A DNA stretch of 64,000 nt from Symsagittifera roscoffensis (taxonomy: Eukaryota; Xenacoelomorpha; Acoela; Convolutidae), in contig NC_087067.1 in assembly GCF_963678635.1 (NCBI RefSeq), forward strand, positions 44,183,829 to 44,247,828, written 5' to 3'. The translations under genes and the position numbers were made by a program. Below, piece by piece: positions 21,441 to 32,058 of the stretch; within the stretch, counting starts at the first letter, position 1; the number at the start of each line of letters is the position of its first letter. The notes beneath the pieces were generated by a model that worked only from the letters and a program-made list of their open reading frames with translations, made no database searches and was not told the origin of the DNA.

Positions 21441-22765
21441 AAGGAATCTTTTGAAGCGGAATATTTACTCCTGTCCGGCAACAAAACCGTCAAAAAGTCT
21501 AGTCGTATTGCACAATATACACCGTTTATGGGTCCTGCATTGCTCATTCGTTCAACTGGGCGAATTCGCCGCCTAGTTGAAACTGAATATGACACAAAAC
21601 ACCCCATAATCCTTGATGGAAGGAATTCACTGGTGAAATTGTTCGTAAGTGATATTCATTATCGCTATCAGCACCAGTTCTTAGACTACCTGCGAGCTGT
21701 AGTTCACTTAGAGTTCGCAATCTTGAACCTTCGCTCTTTATTAAAGTCCATTGAAGTCCACTGCCTTATATGTAGGAAGCGCAAAGCCAAAACTGTCACA
21801 CCTATGATGGCAGAGCTTCCAGTTGAAAGGCTTGGTTACCGCCAGCCTCCCTTCACAAACTGTGGTGTTGATTACTTTGGACCCTTTTACGTCTCAATCA
21901 GGAGGAGTTCTGAAAACTGATGGTGCTTCCTTTTTACATGTATGACCACAAGAGCTGTACATATTGAGATTGTCTCATCCATGGACACGAGTTCGTGTGT
22001 AATGGGAATCGAAAGATTCATTGCCCGTCGCGGCACTCCATCAGTCATTTGGTCTGATAACGGCACCAATTTTGTGGGAGCCGAGAAAGAACTCTTAAAT
22101 TGTATTCAGTCGTGGAACGGACATGCACCCCCAGAGCTGGCGAAAAAGGGTATTAAGTGGAAATTTAACACCCCGGCAGCCCCGCATCACGGTGGTTCTT
22201 GGGAACGTCTCGTTCGGTGTTGTAAAAAGGTATTCTACGCAATAATAGGAAGTAGAAAGCTCACTCCCGAAGTCCTTGAAACAACTTTCTGTCTTGTAGA
22301 ACAATCACTGAACGCTCGACCCATAACATCAGTAAGTGCAAGTCCGGATGGTTTCGAGGTATTAACTCCTAATCATTTTTTGTTAGGCCGAAATGGTACT
22401 AGCTTTCCTTCTCTCTCTTTCCAGGAGCACTTCGACCATCGAAAGCAATATATCCGAGCGCAAAGCTACGCCAACGCAATTTGGAGTCGTTGGCTGCGAG
22501 ATTATCTGCCTGCGCTGAATAAACGCAGTAAGTGGCACTCCGATAGTGACGTTATTTTAAAAACAGGGGATTTAGTGTGGATTGTTGACGAACGCAGCCA
22601 AGGGGACACTACCCTCTGGCTCGTATAAAAACCCTTAATTACGGAAAAGACAACATAGCCCGATCCGCCGTAGTTACCACCCGCTCCGGGGAGCTAACTC
22701 GACCGACCGTAAAACTCGCACCCGTTTTCGCTACTTTGGGACGCTCCTATCACAACGCGCAGTAA
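21441..22765 (+). pseudogene. BEL integrase
   Basis: The zinc-binding domain (HPIILDGRNSLVK, DIHYRYQH, CLICRKRK) is followed by the DDE core: GVDYFGPF (first Asp), VIWSDNGTNFVGA (second Asp) and PHHGGSWERLVR (Glu). A TGA at 21918-21920 interrupts the core in frame. The C-terminal DUF5641-like part (NHFLLGRNGT, GDLVWIVDE) loses frame at about 22.62 kb. The last residues, in another frame (YGKDNIARSAVVTTRSGEL), run to TAA 22763-22765, the natural end of BEL pol. Confidence 0.85.
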
Positions 22766-23514
22766 AAACTAAACTAAATCGAAACAAAACTTTTGTTTGT
22801 AGTTTTTTTAAAGACAATGGTTGAAATTTTCTGTGCTAATTGCACAGTAACCGTCCATCCTTGTCCTAAATTTATCTTTTTTTCTTCTCGTAAATATATC
22901 ACAAGTTTTCCACATTCTACATATCTGAGAAAAATGAGTTCTCAATTCTAAGTTCTAGATGTTTTTGACTTTCCGTTAAGTTTATATTTGCAAATGAAAA
23001 CTGTTAACTCCTATTTCTTTTCCTTCCGGTGTTAGTTTTAATTTTCATATATTTGGCCTTGTTACCCGAACACTTCTTTCGATGCCCACATGGAATGTTT
23101 AATTCTAGAAAACCGTCATCAATAGTGGTGTAGTGCCATTGAACAACATGATTTACGCATTGCTTCGAAAATCAAATTTCATCTAACTCACCTCACAGAA
23201 CTCACAGCGTGCTAGAAATGGCATCATAATAAATTCGTTCTGTGTTCCCGAAGTTATCACAAAAACTAACAGTGAGAATGTGACCTTGAAAATATTTTTT
23301 TTTCTGACAACTAGCTTCAGTCGAACTTTAATTTTTTTGTTTCTTTCAAAAACTTTAAAAAACTGGAAGCTACTCACTTTGTCTACTGCATGTACCAAGC
23401 TTCACCAGAAAACCACAAAATTATCACTCATTCTGTTTAGATTAAAAACAACCAAAAGTGTCAGCTGGGTCCAAGGAGTGTCCACTGGATCCGGTATTGT
23501 TCTCGTCGCGGGGG
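22766..23514 (+). other. BEL 3' untranslated region
   Basis: AT-rich sequence between the pol stop and the 3' repeat, without an open frame of note. It ends in CGCGGGGG (23507-23514), the only purine-rich tract beside the repeat and hence the likely polypurine primer site for plus-strand synthesis. Confidence 0.45.
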
Positions 23515-24324
23515 TAAATTGTATATGATCACTACGGATTTGTGTTTCATTCGGTCGTTAAAAATCTTGCACCCTGCTCTTTAAGAGTTTCAGAACTCAC
23601 CGTCACTGAAATATCTCACAACAATTGAGTCGCATTCGCATTGTGATTTTTTTTACAACTATCTGGCTTTTCCTTTTGCATTATCGTCATTCTTTTTTCG
23701 CATGTCTTATTCTTGTGCTCATGTTTTATATTTAGGCACTTTTGCACATGGCGCGACCCAGTTTACTATGTTTCCAACGCCTCATGGGATGTTTTTTTTC
23801 CATCTACTTCATTTTCACCTTGCTTCTTGCAGCATGGAGCCGCAGTTGAAGAGTCAACTGTGCGTAAAGGAACAGTCTCTTTGCCGTTGCTTGTTTGCTG
23901 CCAAAGAGCGCCTTCGAGGTGGAGGTTGGTCAAATTGGCAGAGTCATCTCTCCAATCATGGAGCAATTCAAATGCACTATCAGTTTTGTCAATTCCTGAT
24001 TAAGTGATTGTTCGGTCTCTGTCTCGTACTCCCTAGTTCTGATCGATCTTCAATAAAGCCAATTTCCATACCACTAACCAATCGATTTCGTTTGAGATTT
24101 GTTTTTCGTCTAACTCGCAGACCCTTTGACATCATTGAATGGTATTTCGTCCACTATCAACTTTTCTTGATTTTATTTTGCGTATTTTCGGCTCGCAGTC
24201 TATCTTTTTGTGTCTGGTTTCTTTAACATAACGCATGTCTGGCTCCATACAATTTGGGACATCCGACTGTTTATGTTCAACCCAGTCTACTTCTGCATAA
24301 GGAAGAGTTTCGTCGTCGCTTTGG
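23515..24324 (+). repeat. probable BEL 3' LTR, right edge unresolved
   Basis: It begins with the 122 bp shared with 13947-14068. An AATAAA signal at 24052-24057 fits a poly(A) signal inside the LTR. The LTR may end near CCATACA (about 24.25 kb), but the left copy is truncated and cannot confirm it. Short frames at 23.70-24.01 kb have no recognisable product. Confidence 0.45.
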
Positions 24325-24328
24325 ATCC

Positions 24329-24522
24329 TGAGTTATGACCGATGTGGTTAACTCATAGAGTAATTTCGGATAGGGTACACCGTCAGCTCGTCACGCTATC
24401 TTATTTTCGGCCGGATAGATTCGTGCAACTTCTTAGTCTAATACCGATCCTAATCTTACTCTTATACTTACTAGTCTCAGGGTGTTTAACTAGTCTCTGC
24501 TAGGCTCAATAGATCTAGGGTA
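24329..24522 (-). repeat. truncated third LTR of the compound element
   Basis: 194 bp match the low-coordinate half of the 410 bp LTR (TGAGTTATGACCGATGTGG ... AGATCTAGGGTA). The join to leader sequence is at a shared TA (24521-24522). It carries the outer end and the target-site duplication of the compound element. It must therefore be the original 3' LTR, with the rest removed by deletion. Confidence 0.85.
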
Positions 24523-25180
24523 AGCCTTGATGATCTGATTTTAAAAAATAAGTGAATTAAGTTTAAAATGATTTAAATTTATTGAATAAAAGATTTAGTT
24601 CTTTAATGATATTAGTGAGCTTATGATTGCTGTTATGTTTAGGTGATGGAGCTGGGACAACGAATGATTTATGATTACTAACAATTTATTGTCATGCTAC
24701 TAATTTTTATTTTTATTTTTAAATAAATATTTTTCAAATATGTTTTATATAACACTGCAGAAATTAAGAAAACGATCTGAGATCTTTTTATCAATCGTTA
24801 TTGTGCATTAATGGTTTTGTTTAGCGCCTGAAATGATCATGAAGGTTTACTTCAAAATTTTATGTTTGCAAATGAAAATCTAAATTCATTGCTAATAAGA
24901 TTCTAAATACAAAAGTCTGTGTTGGCTTTTGCTGTACAATCATAAAACTAAATGGTAAGTTTCTACTTTGTCGTATGTCGTCTCTTGTTCGAGGTCTTCT
25001 TCCAAATCCGGGTAGTTCTATTATCGTTCGGAATATCGGCTCTGATCTATTGAGTCGTAGAGACATTTCAATTAAATTATTATCGTATAACAATTTGAAA
25101 ATGTTTTGTCTAATTTCTGATCTATTTTTGGTTAGTTCTAAGCTATTAAGGTCTTATTCGAGACTTATGGTCGCAGCAGA
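24523..25180 (-). repeat. leader fragment of a second, deleted element unit
   Basis: This segment matches 41236-41898, the leader directly downstream of the 5' LTR of element A, in the same orientation. It includes the same 68-codon leader ORF. With the LTR at 25181-25590 it shows the order LTR-leader-(deletion)-LTR remnant. The element was once a tandem array sharing LTRs, as LTR-LTR recombination produces. Confidence 0.85.
24860..25066 (-). CDS. leader ORF, copy in the deleted unit (68 aa)
   Basis: The ATG at 25066 opens a 68-codon frame with an Arg-rich centre (GRRPRTRDDIRQSRN). The copy at 41578-41784 has the same length and only about three replacements. See that entry for interpretation. 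Confidence 0.35.
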   Translation of the reverse strand: MSLRLNRSEPIFRTIIELPGFGRRPRTRDDIRQSRNLPFSFMIVQQKPTQTFVFRILLAMNLDFHLQT

Positions 25181-25590
25181 TGAGTTATGACTGATGTGGT
25201 TAACTCATAGAGTAATTTGGGATAGGGTACACCGTCTGCTCGTCACGCTATCTTGTTTTCGGCCGGATAGATTCGTGCAGCTTCTTAGTCTAATACTGAT
25301 CCTAATCTTACTCTTATACTTACTAGTCTCAGGGTGTTTAACTAGTCTCTGCTAGGCTCCATAGATCTAGGGTATACTGGTTAATTGCGGCTGCTGAAGT
25401 TCTCTTGGAGAGGCAACTTATTTCTAAGTTAAATTCAAATCTCTCTGGTGCTGAAATTACAAGTAATTTCAGCACTTACAAATAAGTGGGTTGTTAGTTA
25501 GATGGATTATGATTGGTTAATATTAAATATTTTACAGTGGTAAAAAATCCAATTTATCCAATTATAAAATGTAGTTTAGATCAGGTTCCA
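25181..25590 (-). repeat. element A 3' LTR (410 bp)
   Basis: On the minus strand it starts TGGAACC and ends TAACTCA, the standard TG...CA. It directly follows purine-rich AGATGGG (25591-25597), a likely polypurine tract. It contains a perfect 13 bp hairpin (25448-25475) and a GTAAGTAT splice donor (minus strand of 25316-25323). The AATAAA of the 5' LTR reads AATTAA here. It also acts as the 5' LTR of the deleted unit at 24.3-25.2 kb. Confidence 0.9.
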
Positions 25591-26320
25591 CCCATCTGGG
25601 TTTTACAGAGTTTTTTAGAATTATCTTTCTGCAATTCAAAGGATGGATGATAGACTTTATAATAGTCTTCAAAAGAATAAATTATCCAGTTTTAAACTTG
25701 GTTAATCCGGTTTGGGTACCGTTGGTTTTCTTTTCTTAGTCATGCTGTTATTTTATGATTTGTGGTATTTAGTAAGCTGCGTTGGTTAGTTTGGTTTAGT
25801 ATATAATTCCTTTCCAACCGGGTTAAAGGAAAGTTTGAAACTTGTTATCGTGTGTTAGAGTTGTTGAGTGTGAAAACTTGAAAATTAAAATCATTATTTA
25901 AACAAATCTTTGTGGGCGAGCTGTGCGAGTTTGGATAGAATTCCTGTGCGATTGAATGAAAATATCAAAAGGTTAGTACTGCATTTTCATCTTATTAATT
26001 TATTACATAGAATTTTAATTTTACTGCATTTGAGGGAAATTTTAAGTTATAAATTTTCATCGTATTGAATTTTACTGCTTCATGGGGAAATAATTTATAG
26101 ATTAATTTACTACATTTGGTATGAATTTTATTACATTATTTAGTGCAAGTTATTAATAAATTTTAGAAGAATTTTAACAAGTTTGTATTTTTATTTTTCT
26201 TTTCTGTTTTGTAGATGATCGTGGTGTGAAGACTAGAAATATAAATCAAACATTGATAGAAAATGGTTAGTACTAATTTTAAATTTATTAGTGAAGAGTA
26301 TTTTAAATTATACTTACCTG
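25591..26320 (-). other. element A 3' UTR with a candidate intron
   Basis: Between the last ORF and the polypurine tract, no frame is supported. The minus strand has CAG|GTAAGTAT (donor, intron from 26317), TACTAAC (26272-26266) and TTTCTAG (acceptor, G at 26233), giving an 85 nt intron. A second TACTAAC about 30 nt before CGCACAG occurs near 25.95-25.98 kb, but no matching donor was found. Confidence 0.5.
26233..26317 (-). other. candidate 85 nt intron directly after the last stop codon
   Basis: The stop TAA (26323-26321) is followed by CAG|GTAAGTAT. Branch site TACTAAC lies 33 nt before the acceptor ATTTCTAG|TC. All three elements match eukaryotic consensus. Element B has the same signals with an 83 nt interval (48721-48803), including the stop-CAG-GTAAGT spacing. 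Genomic copies keep the intron, so genomic RNA would be unspliced, as in retroviruses. The splice itself is inferred. Confidence 0.55.
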
Positions 26321-28130
26321 TTAATAATCTGTGAAAAAGCCGTGGGGGCAGATGTTGTGTATTATATCTGATGTTGTTAGTAATTTGGCTAGTATGCGAA
26401 AGATGTTTTTAGTTTGGAGCAGTGCCCAAAGCAATTGAAGTGCTTTAATGATTTTTAGTTCTTCGGTGCCTACTGCAAACTCGTAAGGTGTGTTTTGAAT
26501 GAGGTTATATATTTTGTGGTTATATTTAGTATTGTGAATGAATTCTAATATTGGTATTTCTATAGGCTGGATAAATTCATGCGGGATAAGGAAGGGTCTG
26601 GATTCTTCTGCGTTAAAGGTCTTCGTGATGGGACAAAATATATACATTTGTGTTACTGGGTCATAATTGCGGAGGATGCCGTGGAAGTTAGTATCTTTGA
26701 TGCAATAAGTGAAATTAAGGAAAAATGGTGATGTGTATTTTGAGTTAAGAAACTGAAAACGATGGTGTGGTTGTCTTGATGGGGTATGCAAATCAAAATG
26801 ATTTTGTATAAAACGATAGTTTTGTGTGAGTTTGTTTAGTGCGTAACATAATATCGTGGGAACAGTGCAAATCGCGTTCATGTGGTGCAAGGAAGTGAAA
26901 GGTTAGTGAAAATAACTGAAATTTGTCTGTGAAACTTTCATAAGCTTGAATATCATTTAGTGCTTCAGAAATGATGTGATCATATTTTCTATAAAAATGT
27001 TAAGTGTGAATACGTATGATGTTTTGATGAAGAATTTTTCTGTTAGTTGTGGGTTAGCGAAGCGATCTTCATCTAAAAATTGGTCTGGATTAGTTCGGAT
27101 GATATTATGGTCGTAGTATTCTATTGTAAATTCGTTAGCTCGGGGTGCAGTGAAGGTTTTTAGCAATTTTTTATATGCTACATAAGTAAATTGTCTAGGT
27201 GTTAGTGTTGCGGTGAGTCTATATAACATATTTTTGTTTTTTTTCTATGTCGTCATGAGTACTAGATAGAGGTAGGCAAAGGGGGTTAGTAAAATGGTAA
27301 TAAGCTGTCCAATGAAGTGTGGGCATTAAAACATGTTCATCTACAAAACTTCGTGTGTCATCAGTGTCGTTAGGTGTATTTAATGTATGTTGTTGTGGAA
27401 ATGAGGGTAAGGTGATTGCTAGAAAGCCTTTCGTGTTGGTGTGTTGTGGGTGATTAATGTATTCGCAGGCTGTTCCTGGTTTGGTCGGGAATGGATGATT
27501 CGGGAATTTTCTTTTAAAAGTGCGATAAGCTCGGTTAGTGCTACTAGGTGTTTCGGTGGATGTGGATGATTGTGCTAATGATGCAGTGTAAGATGAGGAG
27601 GGTGTAGGAGTAGATGGGTTTGAGGATTCTATTGTGGATGAAAGTTGATGTATTGTGAGGGTGTTAGGGTGTATTAACTGTTGTTGTAGGGTAATAAAAT
27701 TATCTAGTTCCTGGAAAATTTGGGGGGTATCTAGAGAATTATTATATGATCGGTCTGAATGAAGTGGGGAATAGGTTGGGGACACTTGCGAAGCATAAGA
27801 AGGAGTGGAAACGGATGGGAGTGAATTATTTGTCGGGAATGGTTGAAAAGGGGGTTTTGAAAAAACGGAGGAGTTGGTATGAAAATTATTTGATGGAGAA
27901 GGTTCGGAATCTGCAAATTCGTCAGGGGTTTCTATATTAGGGTTATTAAGTTGTGAGATAGAGTATAAAACTGAAAAATCTGAGTTAGTATCCGAATTCG
28001 TGCTTGATGATGTTCTAATAATTGGAAAATCGGGTGGTGGGAAAGCAAAAAGTGGGATTATTGGGATTGGAGTTTGGAGGTTGGCTGGGTGGGAATTTGA
28101 GCGGTGTAGGGATCCAAGTTGTCGGCTCAT
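26321..28130 (-). pseudogene. post-env Ser/Pro-rich ORF, element A
   Basis: The ATG at 28130 overlaps the env stop as ATGA. The first 303 codons (MSRQLGSLHRSNSH...) are rich in Ser, Pro, Thr and Asn, like a disordered tether. The later part is ordered and hydrophobic-aromatic (for example TYVAYKKLLKTF, MYIFCPITKTFNAEES). One extra A near 27.23 kb in a poly-A tract shifts frame, and another break lies near 26.9 kb. The final part ends at 26321. Comparison with element B indicates one original frame of roughly 600 codons. No known family or accessory retroviral protein was recognised. Confidence 0.55.
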
Positions 28131-30737
28131 CGTGGGCTAAAAAAATGATTATTTTGAGACTGAAAAGTGGTGGTATGGGGTTGTTCTATAATTTGTTCGT
28201 ATGTATTATCATCTTGTGAATGATGTGTCATTATGTGTTGGATGGGACTTTGTGTTGTATTTGGTCTAAAATTTGGATTATGTGTGATTGCTAGGTTTCG
28301 AAAACTACGGGGAACTAATGATAATGGATGGTTTTGTGGTAGGGGTGGCAACTGCTGTGCGGTAGGTGATATTTCTATATTATTATGTTTTTCGTCGTAA
28401 GTGTTCTGTCTTGTCGTATTTTCGTGTTATATTCTTTTATTTGTGCGTCTAGAAGTATTTTGTTTATTGATGATGAAAAAATTCCAAAAAATCCTGCAAA
28501 AAGTATGCGTGCTACACTTGCTTGTCTATTTACTTGTGTGTGTAGAGCGCATGTGTTATAGATTCCTTTTAAGATTGAGAAAAGAAATCCTATAAAGTTA
28601 AGCATTGCGTATAGGATAGTTAACTTTTCTAAGATGTAATAGGGCCATCCTAGAAAATCTAGAATTTCATTTTTAAGGGTGACAAAACTGAAGATATTTA
28701 TAGGTGAAATATCTTTTGGTCTGTATTTTTCACCATTTAGATATATATATAATCTTTAATGTCTTTAAAATATCCGCTATAATCTTGTGTATAAATATCT
28801 GCAAATCCTGTGGTTTCGGCAAGTTTTCTTAAATTTTGGTCAATTGACTGTCTTTGTATAGTGTCCATTTGTGTTAATAGTTCTTGGAATTGTTGTGTTC
28901 TAAAGTGGTGTTGGATATCTGATTTAGAATATATTCCAATTGATTGTAAATCAGTATTTGGGTTACGAGCAATAGCTCTGATGCTTTCGGGTGAAATTTT
29001 TTTGAGTGATTGCATTAACGTAGGGTATGGAGTAAGGAGATAGTATTTATCTTCATCAGGATTCAATTGTACTACATTTTGGCTATTTTCTGAACCACAT
29101 GGGACTGCGGTATCCCAAAAATATGTTCGTCTTGAAAGTGTGTCAACAAAATGTACTTTATTTTTATAGAATATAGGGATTGTTTTATAACAACGCTTAT
29201 CTTCAAAAACATAGAGTGGTGATACTTTTTTGGTACAATTATAAAACCATAAAACATTTCCTTCGTAGTCAAGAAAATTTGATCTGTTTCCTGACAATAA
29301 GTATCCTGCGTAGGGTATTTTCAATACTGCTAGTGCGAGTGATTGTAGGATTTGTGTCCGTTCTAATTCGCATAGTTGGTGAAGTGTTTCTAATTCGGAG
29401 AGTGACATTTCTTGGAAAATTGTGTAGTCTAACTTCATATCTAAGTGAATATCATAGTGGATATTACCAAAATAGGTGTTATTCATTAGTGATAGTTCTT
29501 GTAAACGTGTGCTTCTACTGTCATGTGGCTTTAGTTTTCCACCAGGTTGACCTGTGCTTTTTTGAAAGTTAACTGGTATGTATGATGTTCCTTCGTTTAG
29601 AGGGTGACCTGTGGCATAAGGGTCAAATTTTGTTTTTCCAGTGGTCATGACAAAACCTTTTTCGTATTCAAGCAGTATTTCAGAATATTGTTTTTTATAA
29701 AATGGGTTTCTGTATTTGCATGCAATTTCTGTTTCCTGATAGATTTGAAAACGTTTTAATTTATTTTCTATATTATGGATATTTCTAAACTCAGTACTTT
29801 GTTTTCGGGATGGATTTAGTTGTTCGTACGGAATTGATTCTATAAAATTTTTTTCGTGAAATTTTATCATTCGAGCGTGTATTTTCGCTACTTGAAATGT
29901 TGTACATGTATCTTCGGGAAACCAAACAATTGTTGCTTGTGTCCGAGTTGTAGGGTCACAATAACCTTGATCATTTTTGCAAGGTAATCTAATTCCTTGA
30001 TAGATCATTGTGTTATCTGATAAATCTCGTGTGAATTGTACTGTTTTGAGTTGCATTTTCCAATCGAAAAACATTATTTCTTGATATCCTTTATTTTTTG
30101 TGTCTGCTTTGCAGTTTGAGGGGTTATTTATTCCAATGTGTGGTATCCAGTTTTTATCATGTATGTCATAAGTTAATCTTCCGTGTGCGCCGTTGTTTGG
30201 ATACTTTTCATCTAGTTTTATATGTCCTTGATATCTTTCAAGTTCTGCTTGATGTACAGAATCGGCAAAGACTTGAAAATTTACTATTTTTCTGTCTGTG
30301 TTTTTATTTCTTGTTAGATTTAGTCTGAGTAAATCGTTTTTACAATCATCGGGATTTAGATGTATAAGTTGTTCTATATTTCTTTGGTAAAATGATTCGT
30401 GATCAAGTCGGTTTTTATTTCCGTTTGAAACTTGTGAACAATGTACTTTCATTTCGGAAAATGTTGCTGTAAATTTATATCCTGCGACTGTTGTTGCTCG
30501 GGCTTTTGAATACAGTGTCGCTATTACATTTTTAGTTTCTATAGCTTGTGGTTCTGTTTCGCATTGTGATACTTGATTTATAGCATATTTGCGTAGTGTT
30601 TTTTGTTCGTTTTCTTCACAATGGTAGTATGTTACTAATAAATCCTGGGGTCCTGTGCGAGGAGAAGGATTTGTGATCTGATCGGAAAATATTAGAAAAA
30701 ATACGTGTTGAAATATTAATATTTTAAGAATATACAT
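28127..30737 (-). pseudogene. env: envelope glycoprotein, element A (chuvirus-like)
   Basis: The ATG at 30737 starts with a hydrophobic signal peptide (ILKILIFQHVFFLIF). The ectodomain has many Cys and motifs such as ERTQILQSLALAVLKIP, GNRSNFLDYEGNVLWFYNC and RCYKTIPIFYKNKVHFVD. These resemble glycoproteins of chuviruses and related negative-strand viruses that animal retroelements have captured; the link is from recall of the family pattern, not a search. A frameshift in a TA run near 28.74 kb ends the first frame at 666 codons. The membrane part (FIGFLFSILKGIY, RILFAGFFGIFSSS) and the tail continue in other frames, with a second break near 28.41 kb. It would mediate entry or fusion; this copy is dead. 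Confidence 0.6.
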
Positions 30738-31868
30738 GTGTATGATAATCCTGAGTATGGGTTATAAAATGTGATGTAACCAATTGTGTTTTTGGTATAT
30801 CTGTCGTACTTATATATCACTTCAGTTGTTATAAATGGTGGTGGTAGCGATTGAGCTGTTATATTGGGTGGGTTTAATGGGTAAGATGTTGAACAATATT
30901 ATTTAATTTAATCGTGATTTCGAATTTTAATTGGAGACTATTTTGTTGGAGTCTTTGGATGTTATGTTCGGGAATGTCTTCGTGGATATCTTGTCTATAA
31001 TGTAGTCTATTGAGTGCCCAACTGTGGAGTCGGTTACTTTCTTGATGTTGTCCAAATAATGGTGGGGGTGCTGTGAATGTACTCCAATCTAATCTTAAAG
31101 GGATATTTGTTGATGATTGTTCTCGATATCTAGCGTCGAGGTTATTTGGAAAATTTAAAGGAAAAGGTGTCGGTGAAATTTGGCTTAATGATGGTGTTGA
31201 TGGTAGCAATAATGTTTCTGGTAGTGATGGTGATGTTGTTGTATCTGTAGAAATATCTATTGGATCGTTTCCTAAGTTTGGTTCACCTTGTGTAAATGAG
31301 TGCGTTGTCCAATATGGTAGTCGTGCTGTGAGATTGGGGGGGGGGGGTTAAAGGGATTTTCACGTATTTGTTCAGATGTCGGTGTTGAACCTAAATAATC
31401 TGAAGGTTTAATTGAGGTGCTACGTTGTGAAAGGAGTGGGGGAGTTTCTGGTAATGTACTATTTGGGTTTTCTGGGGTAATTGGTGTTGGTGATTGGGGT
31501 ATGTCAAAATGAACTCGGGGGGTTTGAAAATTTCTATTTCGTCGTGGATGTATTATTTGTCTATTTATTTCAACTGTTTTTTGGTTTTGACTAATGTTTC
31601 TTATTCTACTTAATTCTTATGGTAATGTTGGGTACAATTTATATGTTGGTTCACTTAGGGGTGCCTGTCGCTGAACTGATTCTAATGGTTCGGATAAGCG
31701 AGCGTGTCGTTCTTCAAAATTGTATGGGTTATCTTGGAAAGAAATTCGTGTGGATGTTTGGGGGTTTTGGGTAGTTGTAGGTATTGTCGGGTTTTCTTGG
31801 GATGATGTCGGTGAAGACTGATTCTGTGATTGTTGGTTAGCAATTTTGAAAGTATTTCGATTGATTTT
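30725..31868 (-). pseudogene. Pro/Ser-rich pre-env frame, element A (broken)
   Basis: This matches the methionine-free frame of element B (53207-54379). The best remaining piece, around 30874-31209, reads SQISPTPFPLNFPNNLDARY and TFTAPPPLFGQHQESNRLH. Breaks are visible near 30.88 kb and at a G-run of 12 (about 31337-31348) where element B has six. No ATG opens it here either. Confidence 0.5.
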
Positions 31869-32058
31869 TTCTATTGGAAAAATTTATGTTTATTGTAGTA
31901 TTCTTCAATGAAAAGAATTAAAAGGATTGTTGCTAAAGCGAATGTGATTATTGCCTTTTTTATACATTTGCACATTGTCAATATTAGGGATGATAAAAAG
32001 GTTATAAAAATTACAAATAGAAAAAAAAATCTGTTCTACTAAAAATTGTTCGTATCAT
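31869..32058 (-). pseudogene. membrane mini-ORF, element A (frameshifted)
   Basis: A true ATG at 32058-32056 starts MIRTIFSRTD, as in element B where the first codon is TTG. A T-run is one base short relative to B and shifts the frame into a stop, after which the hydrophobic stretch continues in another frame. The intact form would be a short protein with one or two membrane spans. Confidence 0.45.

Larger units (their letters stand above)
13947..24324 (+). mobile_element. BEL/Pao LTR retrotransposon, degenerate, 5' end interrupted
   Basis: The coding region at 16070-22765 has the BEL/Pao order gag, CCHC fingers, protease, RT, RNase H, integrase. It is flanked by 122 bp direct repeats (13947-14068 and 23515-23636). 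Three in-frame nonsense codons and at least four frame changes inactivate it. The fold-back block and its ORF (14.4-15.95 kb) sit where the rest of the 5' LTR should be. The right boundary is taken as the insertion site of the next element; the true 3' LTR end is not resolved. Confidence 0.7.

Noticed and set aside
23702-24007. Overlapping plus-strand frames of about 100 codons
   Set aside because: They fall inside the probable BEL 3' LTR, have no recognisable motif, and two frames are open at once, which argues against either being coding.
27746-28219. Plus-strand frames opposite the post-env ORF
   Set aside because: They are antisense shadows of the Ser/Pro-rich codons and are not conserved as frames in element B.
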